Part shown: positions 53,491 through 64,000 of the stretch, one piece after another
Layout: every line of letters begins with the position of its first letter
Numbering within the stretch: position 1 is the first letter of the stretch
Assembly: GCF_965204195.1 (NCBI RefSeq)
Contig: NZ_OZ241975.1
Location: 1,302,001-1,366,000, forward strand
Reading direction: 5' to 3'
Length of the DNA: 64,000 nt
DNA from: Poriferisodalis sp965204195
GTDB lineage: Bacteria; Actinomycetota; Acidimicrobiia; Acidimicrobiales; Poriferisodalaceae
Notes under the pieces: generated by a model
The model's database searches: none
The model's input: only the letters and a program-made list of their open reading frames with translations
What the model was told of the DNA's origin: nothing
Made by a program: the position numbers and the translations under genes

Positions 53491-56415
53491 ATGAGACTGA
53501 GCGCCGACGCACTCGCCGGCCCGCCCGAGTTGGGGCGCAGCGTCTTGGTGCATTCTGGCGACGCCGTCCCCGAGGCATGGTCTGGCTGCGAACGGGTGCG
53601 GGTCAGCTTGGGCGACATCAGCGCGGCGACTGGCCGCCGGTTGCGTGAGGCTTGGCTGGGGCGGAACCGGCTGGTCATCGAGCTCGACGGTGAGTTTCCC
53701 GAACCGTCGCCGGTGTGGCAGTCACCTTGGTGGGAACTTTCGCCGGGGATGACCATGCGATCGGAGGTCCTGGCGCACCTGATCACCGCCAACGCCGTCG
53801 ACGCACGGCAACCCGGGCAGGCCCGGTTCGCTCCCGTCGAGGCGGCGCTGCGGCTCGGCGCCGCGCCCGGGTCGAACACGCGGACCGAGAGCGATGGCGA
53901 TGTGTTCGGCGATGTGGTCACTGACGCGGGGCCGGTGTGGTGCGACGGTGGACCGCTGGAGGCGTTCGAACTGGCTGCACCGGTAGTACCTGCGGCCAAT
54001 CTGGCGGCGGGCAGCCTGCGCGGGGTCCAGCCGGCCGAGCCACGGGCCGACTTGGCGGCGGATCAACATGCGGCTGTCGGCCACCTGGGCGGCGCTGCGT
54101 GCATCGTTGCGCCGGCAGGTTCGGGCAAGACCCGGGTGCTCACCGAGCGGGCCCGCTATCTCGTGAGGGACCTGGGGGTTGCCGCCGGGGCCGTGTGCTT
54201 GGTGGCGTTCAACGTCCGGGCCCGCCGCGAGATGGAAGAGCGCACTCGTGACCTGGCCGGACTACAGGTGCGGACCCTGAACAGCATCGCCCTAGCCGTC
54301 TGCAACGGCACTGGCCCCTTCGTCCGCCCGGCGGGCCGGAGCCGGGTCGAGGTCATCGACGAGATGGGTGTGCGAGATCGCCTTGACGGCCTCGTCAAGC
54401 GTCGTCGGCGGGCGATGACCGATCAGCTCGCACCGTGGCTGGAGGCACTGAGCGCCTCCCGGCTGGGGCTGCGCGACCCGGCAGATGTCGAAGGCGACTT
54501 CCAGCCTGACGTGCCGGAGTTCTCGACGTTGGCGCCGCGCTATGTCGAGGACTTGTCGGCCGACGGATTGGTCGACTTCGACCAGCAGATCATCGGGGCG
54601 ATCGAGATCCTGCTGGCCGACCCGGCAGCTCGCGCGGCCGCACGCCGTGCCTGCGGTGCGCTGCTGGTGGACGAATTCCAGGACTTGACCCCCGCTCACC
54701 TGCTGATGATCCGGTTGCTGGCGGGTCCCTGCGCCGACGTGTTCGCTGTGGGCGACGACGACCAGACGATCTACGGCTACGCGGGCGCATCGCCCCAGTG
54801 GCTTATCGACTTCGACAAGTACTTTCCCGGCGCAGCACGCCACCACCTGAACATGAACTACCGCTGCCCGGCACCCGTGGTGGGCGCCGCAGTCAACCTG
54901 CTGTCGCACAACCAACGCCGCATCGACAAGCAGATCACCGCGCCAGGGGAGAGCATCGGCGACGCTGTGGAGTTGTCTGCCGACGATTCAGCGTCGACGA
55001 CGATGCCGGACGCTGGACACGACAGCGGCCCGAGCGCCGCCGCCAACTGTGACGAAACGGCACTCGCCGTCAGGACCGGGCCGGAGGCGGCTGCGGCACT
55101 GCGGGAGACCGTGGCAGCCCTGATCGACGGCGGGGTCCGGCCATCGGACATCGCGGTGCTGACGCGAGTCAACAGCACGCTGCTCGTGCCGCAGATCGTG
55201 CTCGGGGAAATGGGCGTGGCAGCAGATGCTCCGCTGGGCCGCGGGTTCATGGAGCGCACCGGTGTCGCGGGCGCGCTGGCGTGGCTCAGATTGGCCGTCG
55301 CGCCCCGTCACGCGCTGCCCGGCGGAGCGCTGTCGGACGCGGCGCGCCGGCCGCCGCGTGGAATCTCGCCTCGCGTGATCGAGTGGATCGGCGAGCAGCG
55401 CAGTCTCGGCGCTTTGCGGGCGCTGGCGGGCCGTCTCAGCGACGACCGCACGGCGACCAAGATCGATGAGTACGCAGACGACATCGACATGCTGCGGCAG
55501 CGAACGGCAAACGAGCGGCTCTCCACCGAGGCCATCCTGGAGATCGTTCGGGATGAGCTGGGCTTGGGTTACAGCCTCGACACCCGCTTAGACGCGTCGC
55601 GCCGCTCCGTGGACAGATCCGCTCACGGCGACGACCTGCGAGCGTTGATTTCGGTGGCCCACTTGCATCCCGACCCGGCCGGCTTCGCTGCGTGGTTGGC
55701 TGACCGTCTGTCAGGATTCGGCGCCTCGGACACAGCCGGCTTCGGCAATGACGACGCCCGCTTGCCACGCGGCGCAGTCCCGGCGAACCCGGCGCGGCAA
55801 CCGGGTGTCCGGCTCGCGACCGTTCACCGGGTGAAGGGCCTCGAATGGCCGCACGTCATCGTCTATGAGGCCTCGGAGGGCCTGATGCCGCACCGCCTCG
55901 CTCCCGATGTCGAGGAAGAGCGCCGCGTCTTCCACGTGGCGCTGACTCGCTGTGCTACCTCCGTGACCTTCATCAGCGACGATCCGCCGTCGCCGTTCCT
56001 GGCCGAGCTCAGCGAACTCGCACCGCCGCTACCAGTCGAATCCGAGTTGGCGCAAGACGGCGGGGTGAAGGAAGCATCCTCGGGCGGTCCCGGTTCCCCA
56101 GGTGGTGTCGGTACCGACGATCCAGCGGTTCTGCCGGGCACCGGCTCGCGGCCAGCGGCCCGGCGACCAAAGCCCGAACCGCCGACCGATCCGAGCGATG
56201 CGGCGCTGTTCGAAGCGCTGCGCGCGTGGCGCCTTGAGCGGAGTCGCGCAGACGGCGTACCGGCGTATGTCGTGTCAGCGGATGCAGTGCTCATCGCGCT
56301 CGCCACGCAGCGTCCCCGCACCGACGCTGAGCTTCTCGCCGTACCGGGCATCGGACCGGCCAAGCTCGAGTCCTACGGCGCAGAGATGCTGGCCCTCATC
56401 GCCGAACACGCCTGA
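53491..56415 (+). CDS. UvrD/Rep-type ATP-dependent DNA helicase with HRDC domain
   Basis: A protein of 974 aa. Residues 1-190 are an unrecognised N-terminal extension. Walker A is APAGSGKTRVL (about residue 207), motif II is LLVDEFQDLTPAH, motif III is VGDDDQTIYGYAGA, and VHRVKGLEWPHVIV and VALTRC are motifs V and VI. A C-terminal HRDC domain (LLAVPGIGPAKLESYG) spans about 900-974. It unwinds DNA in repair or recombination. The ATG at 53491 is the first in a frame open from there. It lies 79 bp after folE. Confidence 0.9.
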   Translation: MRLSADALAGPPELGRSVLVHSGDAVPEAWSGCERVRVSLGDISAATGRRLREAWLGRNRLVIELDGEFPEPSPVWQSPWWELSPGMTMRSEVLAHLITANAVDARQPGQARFAPVEAALRLGAAPGSNTRTESDGDVFGDVVTDAGPVWCDGGPLEAFELAAPVVPAANLAAGSLRGVQPAEPRADLAADQHAAVGHLGGAACIVAPAGSGKTRVLTERARYLVRDLGVAAGAVCLVAFNVRARREMEERTRDLAGLQVRTLNSIALAVCNGTGPFVRPAGRSRVEVIDEMGVRDRLDGLVKRRRRAMTDQLAPWLEALSASRLGLRDPADVEGDFQPDVPEFSTLAPRYVEDLSADGLVDFDQQIIGAIEILLADPAARAAARRACGALLVDEFQDLTPAHLLMIRLLAGPCADVFAVGDDDQTIYGYAGASPQWLIDFDKYFPGAARHHLNMNYRCPAPVVGAAVNLLSHNQRRIDKQITAPGESIGDAVELSADDSASTTMPDAGHDSGPSAAANCDETALAVRTGPEAAAALRETVAALIDGGVRPSDIAVLTRVNSTLLVPQIVLGEMGVAADAPLGRGFMERTGVAGALAWLRLAVAPRHALPGGALSDAARRPPRGISPRVIEWIGEQRSLGALRALAGRLSDDRTATKIDEYADDIDMLRQRTANERLSTEAILEIVRDELGLGYSLDTRLDASRRSVDRSAHGDDLRALISVAHLHPDPAGFAAWLADRLSGFGASDTAGFGNDDARLPRGAVPANPARQPGVRLATVHRVKGLEWPHVIVYEASEGLMPHRLAPDVEEERRVFHVALTRCATSVTFISDDPPSPFLAELSELAPPLPVESELAQDGGVKEASSGGPGSPGGVGTDDPAVLPGTGSRPAARRPKPEPPTDPSDAALFEALRAWRLERSRADGVPAYVVSADAVLIALATQRPRTDAELLAVPGIGPAKLESYGAEMLALIAEHA

Positions 56416-56465
56416 GCCAAACGCCCAGAGACGTTGGGGGTGTCGGACTCGAGGCCGGCGTCGTA

Positions 56466-57128
56466 TCAGACGGCGAGTGGGCCTTGGCCGGCGAGGAACC
56501 TTTGCGCCATCACCATCAGCACCACCCAGTATTCGGCACCCGGCACGAAGTCGTCGAGCGTCACTTCGAGCGTGACCTCGCTGGCGCCGGCATGCCCGGC
56601 TGACGAGATGCCCTGCACCGTGATCGAAGGCGCGCCGCCGAACAGCGCGAGCAAGTCGGCGATGGGCGTGTCGAGCACCGCGTCGACCTCGTCGCGAGCC
56701 AGCACATAGTCGGTGAGCGGGCGGTCGTCGCGCAGCAGGTACACACTGGTCAGCTCGCAATTCAACCTGCCCTCCCCGCTGTCATCGGCCAGCCTGCGAA
56801 CGCCCAGCGACACGAGATCGGTGCTGGCGGGGGACAGGCCGAGCTCTTCTTCGAGCTCCCGCACGCCGTCGAGCGGTGTCTCACCTGCGGCGAGATGTCC
56901 GGCCGCACTGACGTCGATCAGCCCCGCAAAGGCCGCCTTGGCGCGAGAACGCTGCTGCAGCACCGCGGTCGGCACGCCGTCGCGCAGCGTCACGATCTGG
57001 CAGTGAAACACCCGGTGCCACTCGCCGCGTTCATGCACTTCATCCCGTGGGGCGGTGCGCACGTAGCGGCCCACCTCATCGACGACATCGAGGTGTTCGA
57101 CACCTGGCGCGCTGTCAGTCACCGCCAC
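56466..57128 (-). CDS. Nudix hydrolase
   Basis: A protein of 220 aa with the full Nudix box GHLAAGETPLDGVRELEEELGL (GX5EX7REUXEEXGU), near residues 77-98. The layout fits isopentenyl-diphosphate-isomerase-like Nudix proteins of the YfcD type. It likely hydrolyses a nucleoside diphosphate derivative; the substrate is unknown. It is followed by a gap from the convergent helicase. Confidence 0.88.
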   Translation of the reverse strand: MAVTDSAPGVEHLDVVDEVGRYVRTAPRDEVHERGEWHRVFHCQIVTLRDGVPTAVLQQRSRAKAAFAGLIDVSAAGHLAAGETPLDGVRELEEELGLSPASTDLVSLGVRRLADDSGEGRLNCELTSVYLLRDDRPLTDYVLARDEVDAVLDTPIADLLALFGGAPSITVQGISSAGHAGASEVTLEVTLDDFVPGAEYWVVLMVMAQRFLAGQGPLAV

Positions 57129-57200
57129 ATTGTTCCCGCTGGCGCGGCCCGGCAGTGTGCAATCCCGCAGGCCCGAGGCCCGCGGCGGAACATGAAGCTG

Positions 57201-58043
57201 CTACAGCAGCGCTGTGTACTTGTCGAGGATCGGCAGCACCGTGTCGGCGTCGGCCGGCGGGAGCCCGAGCACCACGCGGGTGCAGCCCGACTCCGCCAAG
57301 CTCTCCAGGATCTCCGGCTTGGGGGGCGTGCCGAACTGGCCGAACTCGATCTCATCGGGGTCGCGGCCGGCTTCTATCGCCGACTCAAGGATCTGCTTCA
57401 TCGGCACGTCGAAGTCGTAGCGGCCCGAGATCGGCATCCAGCCATCGCAGAACTCGACGATGTCGGCGATGGTCTTCGGTCCGGCAGCACCGCCGAGGAT
57501 GACCTTCGGGCCGCCTTCCTGCACCGGCTTCGGCCACGCCCACGACGAGTCGAAGTTCACCCAATCGCCGTGGAACTCGGCCTCGTCATTGGTCCACAGC
57601 TCGCGCACTGCCAGCATCATCTCGCGGGTGATCGCGCGCCGGTCGGTGTACTTCACGCCGTGGTTCCGCAGCTCTTCCTTGTTCCAGCCGTAGCCGATGC
57701 CCAAGATGAACCGGCCATTCGAGATCCGGTCCACCGTGGCGGCTTCCTTGGCCAGCCAGATCGGGTCGCGCTGGGCAACGAGCGTGATGCCGGTGCCGAG
57801 CATGATGTTCTCGGTAACCGCTGCAGCGGCACCCAGCGACACGAACTGGTCGTGTGTGCGCCAGTATTCCTCGGGCAGTGGCGGCGCGCCCTCGTTGCCC
57901 CCCCAGGGCGTTTCGCGGCTCGTGGGAATGTGGCTGTGCTCGGGGAACCACAGCGACTCAAAGCCTCGTTCCTCAACAGCTTTGGCCAACTCGACGGGGC
58001 CGATGGCCTTGTCGGTGGGGAACATCATCACGCCGATCTTCAC
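57201..58043 (-). CDS. LLM-class (F420-dependent) oxidoreductase
   Basis: A protein of 280 aa from GTG 58041-58043 behind GGAGG; a longer in-frame extension to 58217 is not needed. It has the luciferase-like TIM-barrel signatures KIGVMMFPTDKAIGPVELAK, WFPEHSH, and GRFILGIGYGWNKEE. F420 use is inferred from the actinobacterial context. The substrate is unknown. Confidence 0.9.
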   Translation of the reverse strand: MKIGVMMFPTDKAIGPVELAKAVEERGFESLWFPEHSHIPTSRETPWGGNEGAPPLPEEYWRTHDQFVSLGAAAAVTENIMLGTGITLVAQRDPIWLAKEAATVDRISNGRFILGIGYGWNKEELRNHGVKYTDRRAITREMMLAVRELWTNDEAEFHGDWVNFDSSWAWPKPVQEGGPKVILGGAAGPKTIADIVEFCDGWMPISGRYDFDVPMKQILESAIEAGRDPDEIEFGQFGTPPKPEILESLAESGCTRVVLGLPPADADTVLPILDKYTALL

Positions 58044-58276
58044 AGTGGTCCTCCTGTAGGTAGGGAAGCGCTTGCGCTCGTGGCCGGTCGCGGCCGCCGC
58101 TGAGAGTAACGGGCAGGAGCCGCCGGTGCCCGACTGCTGGGAGGTGCAGGCGCGGGCCGAAGCGGTGCCGGTTCCGCGGCGACGTGGCGTAGCGTTGCGC
58201 TGACGCGTAGGGAGCAAGCGTTCGGCTCACAAGAATGGGAGCCGGCAACTGAGATGCCTGACGAGCTGGAGGCACA

Positions 58277-58468
58277 GTGAAGATCACCATCGACGTCGAC
58301 AAGTGCATCGGCAGCGGTTCGTGCGAGATGATCGCTCCGGGCATCTTCGAGGTGGGCAACGACGGTCTCGTACAGCTCCTCGAAGACAGCCCCAGCGCCG
58401 AACACCACAGCGCCGTGCGAACCGCAGCCGCGAGCTGCCCCACCCAAGTCATCGCCGTCGACGACTAA
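58277..58468 (+). CDS. Small [3Fe-4S]-type ferredoxin
   Basis: A protein of 63 aa starting at GTG 58277 behind GGAGG. It has Cys in DKCIGSGSCEMIAP and AASCPTQ, three in total, as in the single-cluster ferredoxins that serve cytochromes P450 and Rieske enzymes. It is an electron carrier in the cytoplasm. Whether it serves the Rieske oxygenase at 3803 is unknown. Confidence 0.9.
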   Translation: MKITIDVDKCIGSGSCEMIAPGIFEVGNDGLVQLLEDSPSAEHHSAVRTAAASCPTQVIAVDD

Positions 58469-58608
58469 CCTCACCGAGTCGCACCGATTGCCGGCAACGC
58501 GAAGCGTCGGCGTCGATCCAATAATCCACGCAGGCCCTCCGTACCGCCAGCGGTACGATCGATCTTCGAAGCAGAACCGTCAGCCCTGCTGACTCAGCTC
58601 TTCAGACT

Positions 58609-58682
58609 CGGGAAGTGGCGCAGCCTGGTAGCGCACCTGCTTTGGGAGCAGGGGGTCGTGGGTTCAAATCCCGCCTTCCCGA
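58609..58682 (+). tRNA. tRNA-Pro (anticodon TGG)
   Basis: A 74-nt cloverleaf, acceptor CGGGAAG/CTTCCCG, anticodon loop TTTGGGA, discriminator A. CCA is not encoded. It lies between the ferredoxin and mmsA. Confidence 0.94.
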
Positions 58683-58722
58683 CTGGCTAGCGCAAGCGAG
58701 CTCCGTCTCGCTTGGCGGGAGC

Positions 58723-60219
<1,497 letters not shown>

Positions 60220-60369
60220 GTGAGTCCTCCTTGCCGGCAGCGCTCAGCGTCGGGCGAACGTGCCGAATGTCCATCTCCAATAGGCCCTGATTTTCGCAGC
60301 CTTGCGGGGTGGGTGGGAACGCTCAGCGGCGGCATCGCGGCCAGCAGGCCGTGGCTAGAGTCCGCGCCC

Positions 60370-60882
60370 ATGAGTGATGTGAATCCCATCCCGGCAGACC
60401 GGCCATTCGTCGTGCCCTACATGACCATCGGGGCTCGCGCCGACGGATCGCCAGGCGGCGCCGCCGACGCCATCGAGTGGTACACGGCAGCCTTCGGCGC
60501 CCAGGAGACCAACCGCCAGATGGCGCCGGGCGGCGACAAGGTGATGCACGCCGAACTGGTGCTCGGCGACGGCTTGCTCTTCCTGGCTGACGACTTCCCG
60601 GAGTGGGGAGGCGAGCCCTCTGCGCCTGCGGCACTGAACGGTTCGACCGTGACGATGCACCGTTACGTCCATGACTGTGACGCGACCATCGAGAAAGCGG
60701 TGGCGATGGGCGCGGAGGTGCTGATGCCGCCCGAGGACATGTTCTGGGGCGACCGCTTCGGCAGCATCCGCGACCCGTTCGGGCACAAGTGGTCGATAGC
60801 GACCCATATGCGAGATGTGAGCCCAGAGGACATGGAGGCCGCGGCTGCGGCGATGTTCGCCGATGGGCCTCCGGAGGGCTGA
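60370..60882 (+). CDS. VOC-family (glyoxalase/PhnB-like) protein
   Basis: A protein of 170 aa from ATG 60370, 8 nt after a TAGAGT -10 box. It is a PhnB-like VOC fold with FVVPYMTIGA, AIEWYTAAFGAQE and FGSIRDPFGHKWSIATH. The family binds metal or a small ligand; a specific reaction cannot be named. It precedes an SDR gene by 3 bases. Confidence 0.85.
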   Translation: MSDVNPIPADRPFVVPYMTIGARADGSPGGAADAIEWYTAAFGAQETNRQMAPGGDKVMHAELVLGDGLLFLADDFPEWGGEPSAPAALNGSTVTMHRYVHDCDATIEKAVAMGAEVLMPPEDMFWGDRFGSIRDPFGHKWSIATHMRDVSPEDMEAAAAAMFADGPPEG

Positions 60883-60885
60883 GCA

Positions 60886-61836
60886 ATGGCAGTAACTGAT
60901 TTTGCGGGATGCATCGCCGTGGTGACCGGCGGCGGCACAGGAATGGGGCGTGAGCTTGTTCGCCAGCTCACCGCGGCTGGTGCGCACGTTGCCGCCTGCG
61001 ATCTCAATACCGACGAACTGGCGCGCACAGCAGAGATGGCCGCCAGCGGCTCAAGCGGAGTGCGCATCACCACGCACCAGTGCGACGTGACTGACGCGGA
61101 TGCCGTGACGGCATTTGCGGCCGAAGTCGCCGCTTCGCACGACACCGACCACATCAACCTGCTGTTCAACAACGCCGGCGTCGGCGGTGGAGGCAGCTTC
61201 GTGATCGACGACCAGCGCGCCGCCTGGGACAAGACCTTCGAGGTGTGCTGGAACGGCGTGCTGAATTGCGCCCGGGCGTTCATGGACATGCTCGTGCGCT
61301 CCGAGGCGGGAGCGATGGTCAACACCAGCAGCATTAACGGCTTCTGGGCCACGGTCGGCCCGGGGCTGCCGCACACGTCGTACTGCGCCGCCAAATTCGC
61401 CGTGAAGGGCTTCACCGAAGCGCTGCAGGTTGATCTGGCCCTGCACGCACCGCATGTCAGCGCCCACGTGGTGATGCCGGGGCACATCGGCACCTCGATC
61501 GCGCTGAACAGCTTCTCCGCCCACGGGGTTGACATTCCCCTCATCCGCAAGAACATGGCGGCTCGGGGGGTCGACCTCGATGCCTTCAGCGACGAGCAGG
61601 TCGAAGCGATGCTCAACGACCGCAACACCCGGTTCCGTGACGACGCGCCGACCAGCGCTGGGCAGGCGGCCGAGATCATCCTGACCGATGTCCTGGCCGG
61701 CCGCTGGCGCATCCTGGTCGGCGATGACGCCTACGCCATCGACCAAGCAGTGCGAAACGACCCCGAAGACGCCTACACCGAAGCGTTCATCGAGCGCTTG
61801 CGCGACCAAGGGCACTTGCAGGTGCTCGGCCGCTAA
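60886..61836 (+). CDS. Short-chain dehydrogenase/reductase
   Basis: A protein of 316 aa. The cofactor motif is VVTGGGTGMG, NNAGVGG follows, and the catalytic Ser-Tyr-Lys is in TSSING and SYCAAKFAVK. The C-terminus is longer than in the minimal family. It oxidises or reduces a hydroxyl or carbonyl group with NAD(P). It is likely cotranscribed with the VOC gene and the T-protein-like gene (6-base gap to the next). Confidence 0.9.
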   Translation: MAVTDFAGCIAVVTGGGTGMGRELVRQLTAAGAHVAACDLNTDELARTAEMAASGSSGVRITTHQCDVTDADAVTAFAAEVAASHDTDHINLLFNNAGVGGGGSFVIDDQRAAWDKTFEVCWNGVLNCARAFMDMLVRSEAGAMVNTSSINGFWATVGPGLPHTSYCAAKFAVKGFTEALQVDLALHAPHVSAHVVMPGHIGTSIALNSFSAHGVDIPLIRKNMAARGVDLDAFSDEQVEAMLNDRNTRFRDDAPTSAGQAAEIILTDVLAGRWRILVGDDAYAIDQAVRNDPEDAYTEAFIERLRDQGHLQVLGR

Positions 61837-61842
61837 CGCCAC

Positions 61843-62994
61843 GTGGAGTTGATCGTCGGCCCAAGAACCAGGGTCACCCCATTCACCGACCGCGCCGCGG
61901 CGGCGGGCATGACCAAGGCGATGGTGTACAACCACACGGTCCTGCCGATCGGCACCGACGATCCCTCGGCGGAGTACCGGGCGCTCACCCAGGCGGCAGC
62001 GATCTGGGATGTGGGCTGCGAACGGCAGGTGCAGATTGCCGGGGCGGACGCCCACCGCTTGGTCACCTATCTCTGTGCCCGCGACCTGCGCGACCTGCCG
62101 GTGGGCGTGGCCCGCTATGCGCCGATGTGCGATCACGACGGTCGCTTGGTGAACGACCCGATGGCACTGCGCATTGACGAAACGACGTTCTGGCTCTCGA
62201 TTGCCGACAGCGACGTGCTGCTGTGGGCACGGGCGGTGGCCGGCGAAGGTGGCTACAACGTCGAGGTCACCGAGCCGGATGTCTGGCCGCTAGCGATCCA
62301 GGGACCCCGCGCCACAGATGTCGTCGCCGCCGCACTGGGGGAGTGGGTACGCGACATCCGCTTCTTCCGTTTCGTCCGCCACGACCACCGCCCCCAAGGC
62401 GGCAGCGACGAGGACTGCATCCCCCTAGTGGTGTGCCGCTCCGGCTGGTCCGGCCAGGACGGCTTCGAGCTCTTCCTGATGGACGGCACCAAAGGCGAGC
62501 AGCTCTGGGACCTGCTGTGGGAAGCAGGCGAACCCTTCGGGCTCGGCGTGGGAGCGCCGAACAACCCCGAGCGCATCGAGAGCTTCCTGCTGTCATTCGG
62601 CGGCGACACCGATCCCGACACCGACCCCGATGAGGCAGGCATCGGCCGCTTCGTCAGCTTGGATGATGTCGACGGCGGCGGATCGGGCCACGACTTCATC
62701 GGCAAAGCGGCACTGCAGGCGCGGAGGGCATCAGGCCGCCAGCGACGACTCGTCGGGCTCGTCATCGAAGGCGACCCCCCGTCACCACTGCGATCACCAC
62801 GCTCGGTTCAGAGCCCCGAAGGCCACCCGGTCGGCACGCTGCGAGCCCTCGCACGCTCGCCACGCTTCAACGCCAACATCGGCCTAGCACTACTCGACCC
62901 ACCCTGGTTCGAGCCCGACACCGAGCTCCAAGTCAGCGTCGACAGCACCAACCGAACGGCCACCACGACCTCGCTGCCGTTCAACCTCGACTGA
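61843..62994 (+). CDS. GcvT-superfamily protein, DmdA-like
   Basis: A protein of 383 aa from GTG 61843. It belongs to the aminomethyltransferase (GcvT) superfamily. From memory it is nearest to DMSP demethylase DmdA: AMVYNHTVLP, WDVGCERQVQIAGADA, WLSIADSDVLLWA, CRSGWSGQDGFELF and NPERIESFLLSFGGD follow DmdA block by block. DmdA moves a methyl group from dimethylsulfoniopropionate to tetrahydrofolate. Paralogues with other substrates exist, so activity is inferred. It would make sense in a marine organism. Confidence 0.78.
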   Translation: MELIVGPRTRVTPFTDRAAAAGMTKAMVYNHTVLPIGTDDPSAEYRALTQAAAIWDVGCERQVQIAGADAHRLVTYLCARDLRDLPVGVARYAPMCDHDGRLVNDPMALRIDETTFWLSIADSDVLLWARAVAGEGGYNVEVTEPDVWPLAIQGPRATDVVAAALGEWVRDIRFFRFVRHDHRPQGGSDEDCIPLVVCRSGWSGQDGFELFLMDGTKGEQLWDLLWEAGEPFGLGVGAPNNPERIESFLLSFGGDTDPDTDPDEAGIGRFVSLDDVDGGGSGHDFIGKAALQARRASGRQRRLVGLVIEGDPPSPLRSPRSVQSPEGHPVGTLRALARSPRFNANIGLALLDPPWFEPDTELQVSVDSTNRTATTTSLPFNLD

Positions 62995-63030
62995 CTGGAT
63001 CGCCGCGCGCCGCTACCCTCGGCCGTCGCC

Positions 63031-63102
<72 letters not shown>

Positions 63103-63106
63103 CCAG

Positions 63107-63189
63107 AGAACCTCAGCCTTCCGAGCTGATGATGCTGGCAGCACATGGTGTGCTGCGGGGGGCTCAGTGATTCCCGTCGTCCGCTCCAG
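63107..63189 (+). pseudogene. Partial tRNA-Gly copy carrying an inserted hairpin
   Basis: Repeats AACCTCAGCCTTCC, then AGCTGATGATGC from the anticodon arm, then, after about 33 unrelated bases, GATTCCCGTCGTCCGCTCCA from the T arm and acceptor 3' side. The inserted bases contain GCAGCACA-TGG-TGTGCTGC, a perfect 8-bp hairpin. The D arm and 5' acceptor are absent. It looks like a disrupted tRNA 3' duplicate. Confidence 0.7.
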
Positions 63190-63882
63190 CTAGGCGGCGC
63201 GGATCGGACCGTCCTCGAGCACCTGGCGGTTCGCGATCACCTCGTCGATGATCCCGTAGTCCTTGGCCGCGTCGGCATCCATGATGAAGTCACGCTCTGT
63301 ATCGGTGTGGATGCGCTCAAGATCCTGGCCGGTGTGGTGCGCAATGATCCGCTCGAGTCGCTCACGCATGCGGTCGATCTCCCGGGCCGCCAGCTCGATG
63401 TCGGTCGCCTGACCTATCGCCTGCCCGTAGGGCTGGTGCAGCAGCACCCTCGCATTGGGCAGCGCCATCCGCTTGCCCGGAGTGCCCGCGGCCAGCAGCA
63501 CTGCGGCCGCCGAGGCCGCCTGTCCCAGGCAGATCGTGGTGATGTCGTTGCGGATGTACTGGGTGGTGTCGTAGATGGCGAACAGCGAGCTGATGTCGCC
63601 GCCCGGCGAGTTGATGTAGATGTTGATGTCCTTGTCGGGGTTCTCCGACTCGAGGTGGATCATCTGTGCGCACACCAAGTTGGCCACGACGTCGTCGATC
63701 GGCGTGCCCAGGAAGATGATGTTCTCCTTGAGCAGCCGGGAGTACAGGTCGTACGCCCGCTCGCCTCGATTGGTCTGCTCCACCACGGTGGGCACCAGGT
63801 AGTTGCTGGCGCGGTATCGATCGACGCTGTGGTCTCCCTGAGGACGAGCGTCATGCGAACTTGCGGAGAATTCGGCTGTCAC
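63190..63882 (-). CDS. clpP: ATP-dependent Clp protease proteolytic subunit
   Basis: A protein of 230 aa from GTG 63880-63882, overlapping the upstream trigger-factor stop (GTGA). The catalytic Ser is in CLGQAASAAAVLLAAG, the His in RVLLHQPYG, with the rest of the family fold present (IFLGTPIDD, INSPGGDISS). The residue after Ser is Ala where many ClpP have Met. It forms the proteolytic chamber with ClpX or ClpC. The tig-clpP order is standard, but clpX does not follow; tRNA-Gly lies next. Confidence 0.95.
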   Translation of the reverse strand: MTAEFSASSHDARPQGDHSVDRYRASNYLVPTVVEQTNRGERAYDLYSRLLKENIIFLGTPIDDVVANLVCAQMIHLESENPDKDINIYINSPGGDISSLFAIYDTTQYIRNDITTICLGQAASAAAVLLAAGTPGKRMALPNARVLLHQPYGQAIGQATDIELAAREIDRMRERLERIIAHHTGQDLERIHTDTERDFIMDADAAKDYGIIDEVIANRQVLEDGPIRAA

Positions 63883-64000
63883 GGTGTGTCCCCTTTGTCG
63901 TCAGAGTCTGTGCCGTCAAGATCGTCGTCGGTGTCGTCTGCTCCCCCGACATCGTCAGCCGTGGGAAGTTCGAGCGCCGAACGCTCGATGGTGTCGCCGT
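63879..64000 (-). CDS. tig: Trigger factor, C-terminal end only
   Basis: A frame open at the window edge ends at TGA 63879-63881, which overlaps the clpP GTG (GTGA). Only the last ~40 residues are visible: an acidic tail rich in Asp (ADDTDDDLDGTDSDDKGD). Identification rests on position, because tig normally precedes clpP, and on the acidic tail seen in actinobacterial trigger factors. Confidence 0.65.
   Translation of the reverse strand, partial: GDTIERSALELPTADDVGGADDTDDDLDGTDSDDKGDTP

Overview
The window is a high-GC, densely packed bacterial chromosome segment. F420-type luciferase-family and CaiB/BaiF enzymes, many GTG starts, -10-like boxes 6-8 nt upstream of start codons, and protein sequences that read like marine or host-associated Acidimicrobiia all point to an actinobacterium of that class. 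This assignment is inference from gene content; no rRNA is present.

Region by region. 1-21.3 kb: a catabolic block with a fused hydantoinase/oxoprolinase (cut by the window edge), two near-identical class III aminotransferases flanking a Rieske oxygenase, two amidases, a thioesterase, CoA-transferases (one a tandem two-domain protein), a 2OG-Fe(II) oxygenase, a quinone oxidoreductase, an acyl-CoA synthetase and alanine dehydrogenase. 21.5-31.7 kb: a defence island with a C5-cytosine methyltransferase, two different GHKL ATPases, a DUF4420 PD-(D/E)XK nuclease and a Z1 helicase-like ATPase in one operon. The operon runs into a truncated vapBC module, five 23-bp tandem repeats and a Vsr endonuclease. 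31.9-36.6 kb: a branched-chain amino acid type ABC operon in which the binding lipoprotein is fused to the first permease. 36.7-41.8 kb: two AhpD/CMD-family proteins, a large secreted CWB2/beta-propeller/metalloprotease protein and a beta-carbonic anhydrase. 41.8-46.6 kb: tRNA-Lys and tRNA-His, a predicted selenoprotein with an in-frame UGA in a U-x-x-C motif, a Nudix protein, a NucS-like nuclease, small unknowns and a cupin.

46.8-51.6 kb: two identical tRNA-Arg(TCT) genes with matching promoters bracket a 4.7-kb insert. The insert is a DUF6119/TIGR04141 gene interrupted in frame by a 2,873-bp IS1595-family transposon. The transposon has 24-bp inverted repeats, an 8-bp target duplication, and carries an adenine methyltransferase and a NotI-like endonuclease as cargo. 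51.5-64 kb: a membrane protein whose end overlaps a tRNA, folE, a UvrD-like helicase with HRDC, Nudix, LLM oxidoreductase, ferredoxin, tRNA-Pro, mmsA, VOC, SDR, a DmdA-like protein, tRNA-Gly with a broken partial copy, and clpP with the end of tig.

The most unusual items are the selenoprotein candidate, the restriction-modification transposon splitting another gene, the MTase/GHKL/GHKL/DUF4420/Z1 island, and the binding-protein/permease fusion.
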